DNA of 39,084 bases, from positions 10,338 through 49,421 of the forward strand of contig JAPLFO010000148.1 of NCBI GenBank assembly GCA_026390635.1. The letters run 5' to 3'. How positions within the stretch are numbered: the first letter of the stretch is position 1; every line of letters begins with the position of its first letter. The DNA is from Ignavibacteriales bacterium. GTDB taxonomy: Bacteria; Bacteroidota; Ignavibacteria; UBA10030; UBA8401. Below, one piece after another: positions 17,854 to 27,644 of this stretch. Below the pieces are notes generated by a model that was given only the letters and a program-made list of their open reading frames with translations, did no database searches and was not told where the DNA came from. The position numbers and the translations under genes are program-made.

Positions 17854-18849
17854 TCAAAAATCCAACCCGACAGAAAATCTGTGAATGCTCGGCAACAGAT
17901 CGTATTGTGAAAATCCATAGTCAAAAGTGACGCGTGTTGATTCTCCGGCCCATGCGACGCCCGCGCCGAGAGTGAGGCCTTCCTTGTCGTAGTGATAGCG
18001 ATACCCGCCGCGCAGAAACAGCGCCCGGAAGATACCAATCTCAGTTCCGACATTCACGCGTTCGTCGTTGTCGTTCGGATGGGCGACATCAGCTGCAACA
18101 AGCCAAGATATATTTTCGCTTGCATAGGGAACAGCGGAGATACCGACTTGAAAATGCAGCGGCAGCGCATACTCGTCTGTCACGAGTTTGGCAGTCACCT
18201 TTCGCTCCCGTCCATTGTACACATCCTTGTCATAAGTGACGGCAAGATCCTGCCCGTCCATCTTCAAATTACCGCCATAGTTCGTCAGGCTCATGCCGAT
18301 CGTGAAGTCGTTGAACCACAGGCGGTACTGCGTTCCGACGTCAACGGCGATTCCGGAAGCCGACTCCCTCAAGATGGTCTCGTTGACATACTTCACCGTA
18401 ACACCGGCGTTGAATTTGTCCGTCAGCGCCCGCGCATACGTCAGTCCGATGGCCAATGAAGTGGGAGAAAAGGATTGTCCGGTTCCTTCCGGATTCAGTT
18501 CGGTCGTAATCTCCATCGGATCCATGGACATGGAAACGATAGACGCGCCGACGGTTCCCGCTTCACCGAGCTGCAAGGCATACGCAGCCGCAGTGACTTG
18601 GATTGTCGCCCACCATTGGTTGTAGTTGAATGTGGCTGATTGACTGGCGACACCGATGATCCCGGCGGGATTCGAAAATATTGCCGATGCGTCGCTGGCC
18701 GACGCAACAGTCGCCCCCGCCATCGCCATAGCCCGGGCTCCGACGCCGATCTGAAGAAACTGGGCACCGGCCGTACCAAGGTTGGGATTTTGCCCCAGCA
18801 CGACAGTGTAGGTTCCGATCAGAAAAAAGAAAATGCGTATCGTTTTCAT
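17854..18849 (-). CDS. PorV/PorQ-family outer-membrane protein
   Basis: This 331-residue beta-barrel protein has a signal peptide and the family start NPNLGTAGAQFLQIGVGARAMAMAGA, followed by DASAIFSNPAGI. It ends with FDYGFSQYDLLPSIHRFSVGLDF, closing on an aromatic residue as outer-membrane barrels do. PorV relatives shuttle T9SS cargo tails from the translocon or are related FadL-like barrels; this one is shorter than classic PorV. AGGAG lies seven bases upstream of the ATG. It follows the ~930-residue protein by 10 bases and precedes the S51 peptidase, both likely T9SS cargo, which suggests a dedicated acceptor. A close paralogue with the same neighbours is at 35129-36127. Confidence 0.88.
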   Translation of the reverse strand: MKTIRIFFFLIGTYTVVLGQNPNLGTAGAQFLQIGVGARAMAMAGATVASASDASAIFSNPAGIIGVASQSATFNYNQWWATIQVTAAAYALQLGEAGTVGASIVSMSMDPMEITTELNPEGTGQSFSPTSLAIGLTYARALTDKFNAGVTVKYVNETILRESASGIAVDVGTQYRLWFNDFTIGMSLTNYGGNLKMDGQDLAVTYDKDVYNGRERKVTAKLVTDEYALPLHFQVGISAVPYASENISWLVAADVAHPNDNDERVNVGTEIGIFRALFLRGGYRYHYDKEGLTLGAGVAWAGESTRVTFDYGFSQYDLLPSIHRFSVGLDF

Positions 18850-18859
18850 GGTGATGCTC

Positions 18860-21652
18860 CTATTTTATTACAGCAAACCGGGATAACCGTTCGCCATACG
18901 ATGTCTTGACCAGGAAGAGGTAGATCCCTGCCACGATCTCGCGCTTTCCCGCCGCGCGCAAATCCCACGATTCTTCCCCAGTTTGGTTCGAATGGTTGAT
19001 GGTCTGCACCAGATCGCCGTCCATCGTAAAGATAGAGATCGTACATTCGGCGGGAAGGTGGATGAATCGAATGACCCGAAGCGGTTCGCGCCGCAGCGTT
19101 CCATAATCCTTCTCGTACAACGACGAAACAATGTATGGATTGGGCACCACCTTAATCTTATTCAGTTCACTTTGAGCGCGGTCGTTATTGATACTCCAAC
19201 CAACGAGTTTGAAAGTGTACAGATCGTCGTACGAAGGCCGGACGAGTTTTCTGGTCACAACCTCATACACCGTGGTGGAATCCGGAACCTTGCCCGCCAA
19301 GAACGAAACTTTAAAAGACACTCCCCGGTCCGAGAACATCCATGATGTTCCGGCGTTCAGTGAATCCCTTATCGCCAGCGGTACGGTCGCAGACGAAGAA
19401 TCTGTCACTTGAACCTTGATCGTGTTGTTGCTGTATTTCCTTACTACTGAAATTCTGTAGAGCGTATTTACTGCACTGTCGGCGTACTGCGCCGCAGCGG
19501 TGACGATGAGTCCACTTCCCGCGACCAATTGCTGGCCGGCAACAGGTGACGGCGGTGAGAACCGGAACAGAAGCCGGTTGGTGGAAAGCAGAGGCGTATT
19601 ATACAGAAGTGGTTGTATTGGCAGGATTGTGTCGATGCCTGCGGTGACGAACACCCCCTGCGAAATAAGAAGCGTGTCGCCTGCCTGCGGTTTGAAATCC
19701 GCCGTCGTGTCGCGTTCAGAGAAGATAAGACTGGTTCCCTTGCTCGCGCTCGTGAGGCTCAACACAAAAACGGTATCCGCCTTGTAGTCCTTCGTAAGAA
19801 CGTTTTTAAATTTGTTCTCAAACACTCGAAATCTCAGCACTCCGGCTTGGTCAAAAAACTGGACCAGATAGTCGTACGGCCTGAGTGTATCCGCCGGCGT
19901 GCTCTTGAAAAGAGTGACTTTCGTTTTCAGGTTGCCGCTAACGACCGATGCGTACTGTGCGAAATGGATCGAATCCTGACGGCTGTCGTTGGGTTGCTGA
20001 TCTTTCAGGAAGACCTCCGCCTGGTAATTGGAATTACCTGTGTGACCCCATTGGGTGGTCGCAGCCGGCACATATCCAAGCGGGTCGGTATGCGGCCTGC
20101 CGATCTTGAGATTGGAAAGGGTCGTATTCGAGCCGATGGACGATTCCAGCCGATCAACCAGCGAATCCCCTCGATCGTACGCAGTGATCGAATACCAGTA
20201 ATCAAATCCGTTCGTCACATCGCGATCTTCATAGGTGTACTGAATTCCGCTGTTCGGCGGCAAATCGTTGCTCTTGTCATACTGCGCCAGCATCGTCCAA
20301 CTCACGCCGTCGTCGCTGCTTCGATATAACTTGTATCCTTCAAAATCAAAATTGCCGGTAAACTTGTCCTGCGCGATTTCTGATTTGTTGTCCCACGACA
20401 CTTGCACAGTCTTGTCTCCTCCAATCACGGTAATGCTCGGCGGTGGTGGGGCGGAAGGCACGGCCCAATTGAGATCCACAATGCGCTTTGCCTGCTTGGC
20501 ATATTGCATGAATTCCGTGTGATTAAGGCCTCCGACAAAGGCAACGACAAAGGGACCTATCGTCTGTCCGGGCTGGAGCGTGTACGGGCCCGAACTTTGG
20601 TAGCACGTTTCATCCCCCGTCGGGATGTTGAGTGAATCATCAAAATGAATATTGGCCGAACCTGATGCAATGTGAAACAGCTTCGGACCCCATGTGGGAT
20701 CGTTCTTGAGACGTGGATCGCTCGACATGACGCCGTAAAAAAGACTGTCCACGTCCAAAATATTGTCATCATTATAATCCACGCGATGAAAATCCGTCAT
20801 CCCAAGCTCGACCCCGTTCACCTTCGGGGATTTCAGAAACATGCATCCGAATTCGTTGTTCATGGGATTCATACCCCAGTCACTGGACTTGCGGTCGACA
20901 TCATACTTGTAATACATCCCCATCGCTTTGTCGAAAACAATCTTATCGTCCAAATATTCAGGATCGCCGCCCGAATCATTCCCGATGGAGATTTCGCTGT
21001 ACATGCTGAAGTAGAGGCCATCGAGTTGCCTGCCGCTGGTGTTCACGATCTCAAAGGAATAGAAAATGATGTTCGAGACAAGCTTGACGCCCCAGCAATA
21101 TCCTGTTTGCTTCACAAGCAGTCCGATCGGAGTTGCTGAACCGGAATCGCTGTAGACGCAATAACTGTCCTGATCGGAAACGAAAACGGGATTGCCCAGC
21201 GCATCCTTTACCGGCCAACCGGACGCAGGCCAAGAGTTTGGATTGTCGGACATGGCCACAGAGAGATAGGCGGCTCCGGGCTGACTCGCATTGTGGTATC
21301 CTCCTACGGCCTCCCACTCTTCGTTGGTTGTTAATTTTCCCTGGATGACGTTTCCCGGAATACCAACAAACGGATTCGCCCGATAGATGTGGTCATGGAG
21401 ACTCTTGATGGGAAATTCACCGTCCGGACCATCCGCCTTTCTTCTGGGATAGAGCTTCCCGCGGTTCTCAAAATACATCCCCACATTACCTTTGTTGTGG
21501 ATACCTGCCGCACGATCAAGCGTTCCTGTCGTCTTGAACAGAGAATGTACCCCGGACTTCGGTGCGTCGTTGTCCCGGCCATTCGACTGTTGCTGACTTA
21601 CCGCAATCTGCATCACCGCCGTCAGCATCAACACTGTCCTCACATTTTTCAT
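18860..21652 (-). CDS. Large secreted surface protein (about 930 residues) with FnIII-like domain and T9SS-like tail
   Basis: A signal peptide (MKNVRTVLMLTAVMQIAVS) is followed by a conserved N-terminal region: ENRGKLYPRR, EEWEAVGGYHNA, GWPVKDALGNPVF and SDQDSYCVYSD. Acidic loops such as DYNDDNILDVDS could bind calcium. Around residues 425-520 lies a fibronectin-III-like stretch (SAPPPPSITVIGGDKTVQVSWDNKSE, YKLYRSSDDGVSWTML, YWYSITAYDRGDS). The C-terminus (KIKVVPNPYIVSSLYE, CTISIFTMDGDLV, REIVAGIYLFLVK, FAVIK) has the fold order of a T9SS sorting domain without the NYPNPFNP start. It is encoded between the TonB receptor (21 bases away) and the PorV-like protein (10 bases). I infer an outer-surface ligand-binding partner of the receptor. 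A full-length paralogue is at 36140-38932. Confidence 0.75.
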   Translation of the reverse strand: MKNVRTVLMLTAVMQIAVSQQQSNGRDNDAPKSGVHSLFKTTGTLDRAAGIHNKGNVGMYFENRGKLYPRRKADGPDGEFPIKSLHDHIYRANPFVGIPGNVIQGKLTTNEEWEAVGGYHNASQPGAAYLSVAMSDNPNSWPASGWPVKDALGNPVFVSDQDSYCVYSDSGSATPIGLLVKQTGYCWGVKLVSNIIFYSFEIVNTSGRQLDGLYFSMYSEISIGNDSGGDPEYLDDKIVFDKAMGMYYKYDVDRKSSDWGMNPMNNEFGCMFLKSPKVNGVELGMTDFHRVDYNDDNILDVDSLFYGVMSSDPRLKNDPTWGPKLFHIASGSANIHFDDSLNIPTGDETCYQSSGPYTLQPGQTIGPFVVAFVGGLNHTEFMQYAKQAKRIVDLNWAVPSAPPPPSITVIGGDKTVQVSWDNKSEIAQDKFTGNFDFEGYKLYRSSDDGVSWTMLAQYDKSNDLPPNSGIQYTYEDRDVTNGFDYWYSITAYDRGDSLVDRLESSIGSNTTLSNLKIGRPHTDPLGYVPAATTQWGHTGNSNYQAEVFLKDQQPNDSRQDSIHFAQYASVVSGNLKTKVTLFKSTPADTLRPYDYLVQFFDQAGVLRFRVFENKFKNVLTKDYKADTVFVLSLTSASKGTSLIFSERDTTADFKPQAGDTLLISQGVFVTAGIDTILPIQPLLYNTPLLSTNRLLFRFSPPSPVAGQQLVAGSGLIVTAAAQYADSAVNTLYRISVVRKYSNNTIKVQVTDSSSATVPLAIRDSLNAGTSWMFSDRGVSFKVSFLAGKVPDSTTVYEVVTRKLVRPSYDDLYTFKLVGWSINNDRAQSELNKIKVVPNPYIVSSLYEKDYGTLRREPLRVIRFIHLPAECTISIFTMDGDLVQTINHSNQTGEESWDLRAAGKREIVAGIYLFLVKTSYGERLSRFAVIK

Positions 21653-21673
21653 AGTCATCGCCCTTAGAAATAT

Positions 21674-24160
21674 TTACATTGAGAGTCGGAGCCCAAGCCT
21701 TATTCGACGAGGCGAGCCATAGTTGGCAGGATTCCGGTAGTACTCTTCCGAATAGAGTTTGACGAGCGGCATATCCGGTGATCCGCTATCGGTGTACAGA
21801 CTCACGACATTTTTGTAGTTCGTCAGATTCAGACATTCCAGAAAGGCGGTGAGCCGCATGCCGTAAATATTCCAATCGCGTCCGATTTCCGCATCGAGCG
21901 TGAATGACCACGGATAGCGGGCTGAATTCAGTTCGACCGGACCCAAATCCCGCCCGGTGGGAGTGTAGGGAACTCCGCTGCTGGCACGCGAGATGAAGTT
22001 CCAGTAGGAATTCTCAAACAGCTTAATCCCCAGCACTGTCGGACCCTCGTTGCTGTTGAACGTCAGGCTGAGTCCGGCATTGAGCGAATGGGTTCTGTCG
22101 AAACTGAGATAGTATAGATTAGTCGACTCTTGCGTTCCGGGATATTGTTCCTCCGTGGATGATGCGCTCCCTTTCGCCACCTGATAGGAGTACGTGAAGG
22201 AACCAGACACATTATTCATGCGCCGCCGGATAAATCCAATCTCGAATCCTTTGGTATTGGCATAGTCCTCATTCACATACACCGTGTATCCCACCGGATT
22301 ACCGGAGGTGTATGCCCCCGTATAGTGCGTTCCTACAAGCCCGGTAATATCCTTATAATAGAGTGTGAAGGTACCGGCAAGATTGTCAGTGAATTGATGA
22401 CTCAGACTGACCTGATACGCAACCGTCCGCTGAGCATCAAGATCCGGCGTACCAAAAATCGGTTCGCGCACTTTGAAGTCATAGTTCATGTACCGGAAAA
22501 TGTATTGGTAATCGGGATTCTGGAAGAAATGCCCGTAAGAAAAGCTGATGTTGGTCTTGTCGGTCACCGGATGGGCGATCCCGATGCGTGGACTCAGCTG
22601 CACCTTGGACGTCGGCTGAATGTACACCGACGAATTGAACGGGTTCAACCGGAAAGATGCATTCTGGTCTGCATAGTCGAACCGCAGGCCCAGATTCAGG
22701 ATCAGTGCTGGAAATTCCATCTTGTCCTGAACGTACGCCACCGCTTCGTACGGTGTGCGGGAGAAATCGTCACGATACGGCGCCACCCGTTTCGGCCCCA
22801 GTACATTTTGGCGTTTCAGCGTATGCTGCTTGAGTTCGGCACCAAGTTTTATTTCGTGCGACGATGCATATTGCCAGACAAGATCCGATTTGAAATTGAG
22901 CGTGGAACTTTCTGAATGATCCCATTCCTCCGGGATTGCAAGAGCGTAGAAGTCATTGCCGGTCCCTTTGTTCGCCAGATACTGATAGCGCTGGCTATTG
23001 AGGTACTGGGAAGTGTCGAGATACTCGCCGTCCGCTCCAAGAATACCGGTGCGGCTGGCCTGTGTAAGATACGATACGCGTACATCGTAGTACATGCTCG
23101 ACGAAATGTAATGGGTCCCTTGGGCCATCCATTGCTGGCTGGAAGATGATGGCTGATAGTACATCCAGGGAATGTACTTGTATGCATGACTGTAGTTTTG
23201 ATGCTTGTTGCTTGCGTACCGATATGAACCGACCACCTTGACTCCGGATAGCGGAACCATAGACAGTTTGCCGAGCGTTGAAATGTCATTGTTATAGCCG
23301 AAGGGGAGCCAACTCCCGCGTGCATCCCGTTCACCGCTGACAAAGAACGACAATCTCGGATCTTGCAGAATGGGGCCGCTGACGGTCGCTACGGCGCGGT
23401 TCTCATGAAAATCCGAAAATGGCTGTGCCAAGAATTCGCTCGTCCGCCCTTCAAGTTTTACCTTGAATTTCTCTCCCCCCTCCCTCGTTACCAGATTCAC
23501 AACACCGCTCATCGCCGCACCGTACTCAGCGCTAAATGTTCCCGAGAGAAATTCCATTTGGTCGATGGCATCATTATGCAGCTGCGTTCCCAATCCACCA
23601 TACAACGGATCCTGAACATAGACACCGTCGATCATGTACGCGACCTCATTTCCCCGGCCGCCTCGGATATGGAGGTTGCTTCCCTCGCCCACCACGCCGG
23701 ATTGCATCTGCAGGACACCAGTGAAGTTCGCCACCGGAAGCGCCTGAAGTTCGTCGTGTGACAGAACTGTGACCGAGCCTGTAGCGTCTTTCTGGATCAT
23801 CGGCCGCTCTGCGTAGACGATCTGATCCTGCGTTTGAAGCATGGTTTCGCTCAGCGCAAATGAGATGGATGTCGTTTGATCGATATTCACTTTGACATTT
23901 TCCATCCGGATCGACGCATAACCAATGAAACTCGCTTTCACTTTATAGGTGCCGGGAAGAATATTGACAAGAACAAATGTGCCTTCAACAGTGGTCACGG
24001 TTCCCATCGACGTCCCTTCAATGAGGATGTTGACACTGGGCAGCGCCTCTCCCGTCGCCTTGTTCGTTACGCGACCTGCCAGTTTGCCCGTCGTTCCGCC
24101 GATCACACTGGAAATGCACAGGAACACAGCAAGGCACACGTAGAGCATGGTATATTTCAT
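21674..24160 (-). CDS. TonB-dependent outer-membrane receptor
   Basis: This 828-residue receptor has a signal peptide and then a carboxypeptidase-regulatory-like domain (about 25-110, GKLAGRVTNKATGEALPSVN). A plug domain follows (about 125-240, with LPVANFTGVLQMQSGVV, LHIRGGRGNEVAYMIDGVYV and YGAAMSGVVNLVTREGG). The rest is a beta-barrel of about 590 residues ending RIRLGLRLSM. Such proteins import large or scarce nutrients using TonB energy. AAGGAG lies eight bases before the ATG. It is 21 bases after the RpiR regulator gene and 21 before the ~930-residue protein. No SusD-like lipoprotein is encoded nearby. A paralogue's C-terminus is at the right window edge. The cargo is unknown; neighbouring peptidases suggest peptides. 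Confidence 0.92.
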   Translation of the reverse strand: MKYTMLYVCLAVFLCISSVIGGTTGKLAGRVTNKATGEALPSVNILIEGTSMGTVTTVEGTFVLVNILPGTYKVKASFIGYASIRMENVKVNIDQTTSISFALSETMLQTQDQIVYAERPMIQKDATGSVTVLSHDELQALPVANFTGVLQMQSGVVGEGSNLHIRGGRGNEVAYMIDGVYVQDPLYGGLGTQLHNDAIDQMEFLSGTFSAEYGAAMSGVVNLVTREGGEKFKVKLEGRTSEFLAQPFSDFHENRAVATVSGPILQDPRLSFFVSGERDARGSWLPFGYNNDISTLGKLSMVPLSGVKVVGSYRYASNKHQNYSHAYKYIPWMYYQPSSSSQQWMAQGTHYISSSMYYDVRVSYLTQASRTGILGADGEYLDTSQYLNSQRYQYLANKGTGNDFYALAIPEEWDHSESSTLNFKSDLVWQYASSHEIKLGAELKQHTLKRQNVLGPKRVAPYRDDFSRTPYEAVAYVQDKMEFPALILNLGLRFDYADQNASFRLNPFNSSVYIQPTSKVQLSPRIGIAHPVTDKTNISFSYGHFFQNPDYQYIFRYMNYDFKVREPIFGTPDLDAQRTVAYQVSLSHQFTDNLAGTFTLYYKDITGLVGTHYTGAYTSGNPVGYTVYVNEDYANTKGFEIGFIRRRMNNVSGSFTYSYQVAKGSASSTEEQYPGTQESTNLYYLSFDRTHSLNAGLSLTFNSNEGPTVLGIKLFENSYWNFISRASSGVPYTPTGRDLGPVELNSARYPWSFTLDAEIGRDWNIYGMRLTAFLECLNLTNYKNVVSLYTDSGSPDMPLVKLYSEEYYRNPANYGSPRRIRLGLRLSM

Positions 24161-24181
24161 ACAACTGTCTCCTTACATTGA

Positions 24182-25069
24182 TTAAGCAACATATTGACCG
24201 GTCTCGCGCATTTTTCGGGAGATTGCCTCCATTTTCGGGGCAATCGCTTTTTGGTTTTTCAGTGCAATTTCCGTGACGATTGCATTCATCATAATCGAGA
24301 TTGCGGAGATCGAATTGGTGTACAGCATATTCTTTGTTCGCACCACAATCACTTCGGATGCGTGGAACGTAATCGGAGATGTTCGCGTGTCCGTAATAGC
24401 CACAACCTCGGCTTTCCGTTCATTTGCAAAAGCCGCTGCTTCAATCGTCTCACGCGAATAGGGAGGAAACGAAAATCCGACCACTACATCCCCCTTCCGG
24501 GCGAATGACAGCTGTTCGACGAAGCGCGCCGGACCGGTGGAAATCGATCGTGCGTTGATCGCCACTTGATTGAGTTCATACGACAGGATTTGCGACAACA
24601 GCGAAGATATGCCGACACCCATGGTGAAGACCTGACCCGCATCCAGCATCATTTTCACCACGGCATTAAAGACGGTGCGGTCAAAATGGTTGAGTGTGTC
24701 GTTGATGTTTTCAATTTCTGTTGCGATCACTTTGTCGAGCGCTTCATTCTGGGTTTGCTTCTGCAGCTCTCCCATGTATTGATGCACATTCGACAAATCG
24801 GACTGCAATGCACCCACCGATTCCTGCTGCAATTCGGTGAATCCTTTATATCCCAGGCTTCGTGCAAACCGGACAATAGTCGGCTTGCTGACATGGAGCT
24901 TGCCTGCGAGAAGGTCTGTGGTGAGAAACGCCAGTTCGTTTGGCTGCTGGAGAATGTAGTTCGCAACGATTTTCTGATTTGCAGGAAGATGTTGATAGGC
25001 ATCAACAATCTTCTTGTTCAGTGCTTCCTGAACGGAAATATGATTCGATATTTTCTTTTTTGACGGCAT
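24182..25069 (-). CDS. RpiR/MurR-family transcriptional regulator (HTH + SIS domain)
   Basis: This 295-residue protein has an N-terminal helix-turn-helix at about 46-75 (LTTDLLAGKLHVSKPTIVRFARSLGYKGFTEL), which is diagnostic for RpiR. A SIS domain follows at about 135-270 (VFTMGVGISSLLSQILSYELNQ, FARKGDVVVGFSFPPYSRETIEAA). Members usually sense phosphorylated sugars, amino sugars or related small ligands. GGGAGG precedes the ATG. It lies inside the operon, between the permease and receptor genes, so it likely controls its own operon. The paired palindromes at 27645-27688 are the best candidate sites. An RpiR regulator inside a peptide-handling operon is unusual, so its ligand is worth finding. 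Confidence 0.92.
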   Translation of the reverse strand: MPSKKKISNHISVQEALNKKIVDAYQHLPANQKIVANYILQQPNELAFLTTDLLAGKLHVSKPTIVRFARSLGYKGFTELQQESVGALQSDLSNVHQYMGELQKQTQNEALDKVIATEIENINDTLNHFDRTVFNAVVKMMLDAGQVFTMGVGISSLLSQILSYELNQVAINARSISTGPARFVEQLSFARKGDVVVGFSFPPYSRETIEAAAFANERKAEVVAITDTRTSPITFHASEVIVVRTKNMLYTNSISAISIMMNAIVTEIALKNQKAIAPKMEAISRKMRETGQYVA

Positions 25070-25107
25070 CGTGTGTACCTCCCTTTCCTACCGAAGCGCT
25101 CTGTCCC

Positions 25108-26493
25108 TCATTGATACCCGATCACAAATGCGACACCAAGCAGGATCATGGCGAGACCAAAAAAATAGATCTGTGCCGGCAGCATCCAGCGGATCCACTT
25201 TTCCCATGGTATCTGCGCCATCCCGAGAACACCCATCGTCACTCCGGACGTCGGCAATATCGGATTGATCCATCCTTCGCCGAACTGAAATGCAAGCACC
25301 GCTGTTTGTCTGGAAATGCCGACGGCATCCGCGAGCGGCGCCATGATGGGCATCGTCAACGCTGCCTGACCCGAGCCGGAATGGACAAAGAAATTGATGA
25401 TGCATTGAGTAACGAACATCGCCTGAGCCGCAAAAATGGGATGAATGCCGGCAATAATGTTCGAGAGAGAATGCAGCATCACGTCCAGAATTTTTCCGTC
25501 GTTGGCAATGACGAGAATTGCGCGTGCACATCCGATAATGAGCGCCACGCCCACCATTCCCTGAGCGCCCTTTTTAAAACTGGCAGTTATTTGACCCGCA
25601 GTAAGCCTTCCTGCCACCCCGCATCCGATGCCGACCGCCAGGAACAGAGCGGCGATCTCATTGATATACCACCCGAAGACAAGAACACCGTAGATCAGGA
25701 AAAGCATGGCGCTGACAAACAACGCAAGGACGATTTTATGGCGAACGACAAACGAGGCCGGCACGGCATTGTCGATCTTCAGCGTCGCACGTCGTACTTG
25801 ATCGAGGTCGAACACCGGGCTGAGTTGCGGATTCTTCTTCACCCTGGCCGCATGATGCATGACGAACGTAACCATGGACACTGTACTGATCACCCAGATC
25901 ACCAGGCGGTATTCGAGTCCCGAATACAGTGTGAGTTCTGAAATATTCTGCGCAATACCGACGGTGAATGGATTCAAGACGGCACCGGCAAATCCTGCAG
26001 CCGCACCGAGAAACGGAATGGACGTTCCTGTAATCGAATCATATCCCAGAGAAAGAGCCAGCGGAATAAAGACAAGGACAAACGGCATTCCGGATTCCGC
26101 CATGCCAAAAACGGCGCCCGCGATGGAGAATAGCGTCATTGTCACCGGAATAAAGAATTTTTGCAAATGGGGTTTGCGGGCAAAGGTGTGTGCGAGATGT
26201 TGTACCGAAACGGCGATAGCGCCTGTTTCTTCGACGATCATGAATGCTCCCCCGATAACAAATAGAAAGGCGATAATCTGTGCCGCCTGGATGAACCCTT
26301 TTATCGGAGCAGTGAGTATCGCGCCGATCCCTTGCGGCGTTCCCGTCACGCTCGTAAACGATCCGGTGACCACAAGAGTTTTTCCATTCTTTACCTCGCG
26401 CGTGTATTCGCCGCTGGGGACCACCCAGGTCAGAAAGGCGACCAGTACGACGACCGCATAAATCATGACGAGCGTATTGAAGGAAAATTTCAT
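25108..26493 (-). CDS. YfcC-family inner-membrane permease
   Basis: This 461-residue membrane protein begins KFSFNTLVMIYAVVVLVAFLTWVVPSGEYTREVKNGK and has GAFMIVEETGAI, GMAESGMPFVLVFIPLALSLGYD and HSGSGQAALTMPIMAPLADAVG. These are typical of the YfcC group in the C4-dicarboxylate/ion transporter superfamily. About 11-12 membrane segments are visible. Family members are thought to move amino acids, dipeptides or C4-type carboxylates. The gene lies between an M20 peptidase (33-base gap) and an RpiR regulator (38-base gap). The context argues that it imports the product of the outer-membrane system, such as a dipeptide, arginine or aspartate. That substrate is an inference. Confidence 0.88.
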   Translation of the reverse strand: MKFSFNTLVMIYAVVVLVAFLTWVVPSGEYTREVKNGKTLVVTGSFTSVTGTPQGIGAILTAPIKGFIQAAQIIAFLFVIGGAFMIVEETGAIAVSVQHLAHTFARKPHLQKFFIPVTMTLFSIAGAVFGMAESGMPFVLVFIPLALSLGYDSITGTSIPFLGAAAGFAGAVLNPFTVGIAQNISELTLYSGLEYRLVIWVISTVSMVTFVMHHAARVKKNPQLSPVFDLDQVRRATLKIDNAVPASFVVRHKIVLALFVSAMLFLIYGVLVFGWYINEIAALFLAVGIGCGVAGRLTAGQITASFKKGAQGMVGVALIIGCARAILVIANDGKILDVMLHSLSNIIAGIHPIFAAQAMFVTQCIINFFVHSGSGQAALTMPIMAPLADAVGISRQTAVLAFQFGEGWINPILPTSGVTMGVLGMAQIPWEKWIRWMLPAQIYFFGLAMILLGVAFVIGYQ

Positions 26494-26526
26494 CGAGTGG
26501 CGCCTCTCGGATAGAAAAATCGGTTT

Positions 26527-27633
26527 TTACGCACGCACAAGTTCCCGGGCCAGTTCATACGTCTTCATCATATCTTCAAGAAGGATGAATTCTTCGTACG
26601 AATGGGGTTTCTGCGCTCCGATACCCAGATTGACTGCAGGAATCCCTTTGGCGTTATACTTATTCGCATCGCTGCCGCCGGTGTAGCGGATCGGCTGCGG
26701 CTTCAGCCCTACCGCAATCATGGCTCGTTCGAGTTCGAGAATCATCGGACTATCCGGCGTCAGCATGTACGGCTCGAAATCCGATCGTGAGTGGAAATGT
26801 ATTTTCCCAACTTCACCGATAGAGCAGCGGAAAGCGTTCTCGATGGAATCCAGTTGCTCCCGAATGCGGGCCGGTGTGAACGAACGGACCTCGCCTTCAA
26901 TGGTCACTTTTTCCGGAATTGCATTGATTGCTTCGCCGCCGCTGATCTTTCCGATGTTCGCCGTGGTTGTCGCATCGATGCGTCCGAGAGGCAGCGTCGC
27001 AATCGCCTTGCTGGCAAGCTGTATCGCACTGATGCCTTCCTCCGGCGCGACGCCGGAGTGCGCCGACTTGCCGATGAATTCGGCCGCGAACGTATGCAAA
27101 CCAACAGATTCGCGGATATAGACACCCGGACGCTTCGAACAGTCGAACACATACGCATGCGACGTCACGTATTGCGAAATGTCGATTGTTCCAGCACCGA
27201 ACAGCCCCGTCTCTTCACCCACGGTGAAGGCAACAAAAAAATTCTTGTACTGAAATCGCTGCTGCGCCGCGTCCATCAGGACGCGAACCAGGACCGAAAG
27301 TCCGAGGCGGTCATCTCCGCCGAGAATGGTCGTCCCGTCCGATCGGATGGAAAGAGTATCGACCACCGGCACCAGGTTCCCTGTTGGTTTGACGGTATCA
27401 AGATGAGCCGTCAGCATGATTGCCGGAAGATCGGATCTATAATCAGGCGGGAAACAGAGTAGATTGCCGGCTGTTCCGCCAAGGATCTGCGCAGATCCAT
27501 CTGCGTGTACCTTTACGCCGTGCTGCCGCAGCAGGTTGGTGACCGTGTCGGCAATCGCACGTTCTGCAAGTGAGATTCCTTCTACCTTTGCAAGCCGCAA
27601 GAAGAGTTCGAGAAGATTTGTATCGGGATCCAT
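26527..27633 (-). CDS. Cytoplasmic M20-family metallopeptidase, peptidase T-like
   Basis: This 368-residue protein has the full M20 metal set. His77 is in TAHLDTV, the bridging Asp107 in ILGGDDRLG, the general base Glu140 and ligand Glu141 in VGEETG, Asp164 in VFDCS, and the last histidine in QKPHSYEEF. The lid domain carries GKSAHSGVAPEEG. The GGSDANKYNAKGIP segment is typical of PepT-like aminopeptidases. There is no signal peptide, so it acts in the cytoplasm. It would cleave a small peptide brought in by the next gene's permease. It is the first gene of the seven-gene operon. No ribosome site precedes the ATG at 27631-27633. Its bond specificity, alpha or beta-aspartyl, cannot be read from sequence. 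Confidence 0.9.
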   Translation of the reverse strand: MDPDTNLLELFLRLAKVEGISLAERAIADTVTNLLRQHGVKVHADGSAQILGGTAGNLLCFPPDYRSDLPAIMLTAHLDTVKPTGNLVPVVDTLSIRSDGTTILGGDDRLGLSVLVRVLMDAAQQRFQYKNFFVAFTVGEETGLFGAGTIDISQYVTSHAYVFDCSKRPGVYIRESVGLHTFAAEFIGKSAHSGVAPEEGISAIQLASKAIATLPLGRIDATTTANIGKISGGEAINAIPEKVTIEGEVRSFTPARIREQLDSIENAFRCSIGEVGKIHFHSRSDFEPYMLTPDSPMILELERAMIAVGLKPQPIRYTGGSDANKYNAKGIPAVNLGIGAQKPHSYEEFILLEDMMKTYELARELVRA

Positions 27634-27644
27634 AAGGGGTGTCC

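Noticed and set aside
24940-25941. Plus-strand open frame of 333 codons
   Set aside because: It is antisense to the RpiR and YfcC genes and has a low-complexity, charged composition with no family signature.
15787-27633. Cyanophycin synthesis genes in the locus
   Set aside because: No ATP-grasp/Mur-ligase fusion such as cyanophycin synthetase is present, so the locus, if related to cyanophycin, would be for use of external polymer only.
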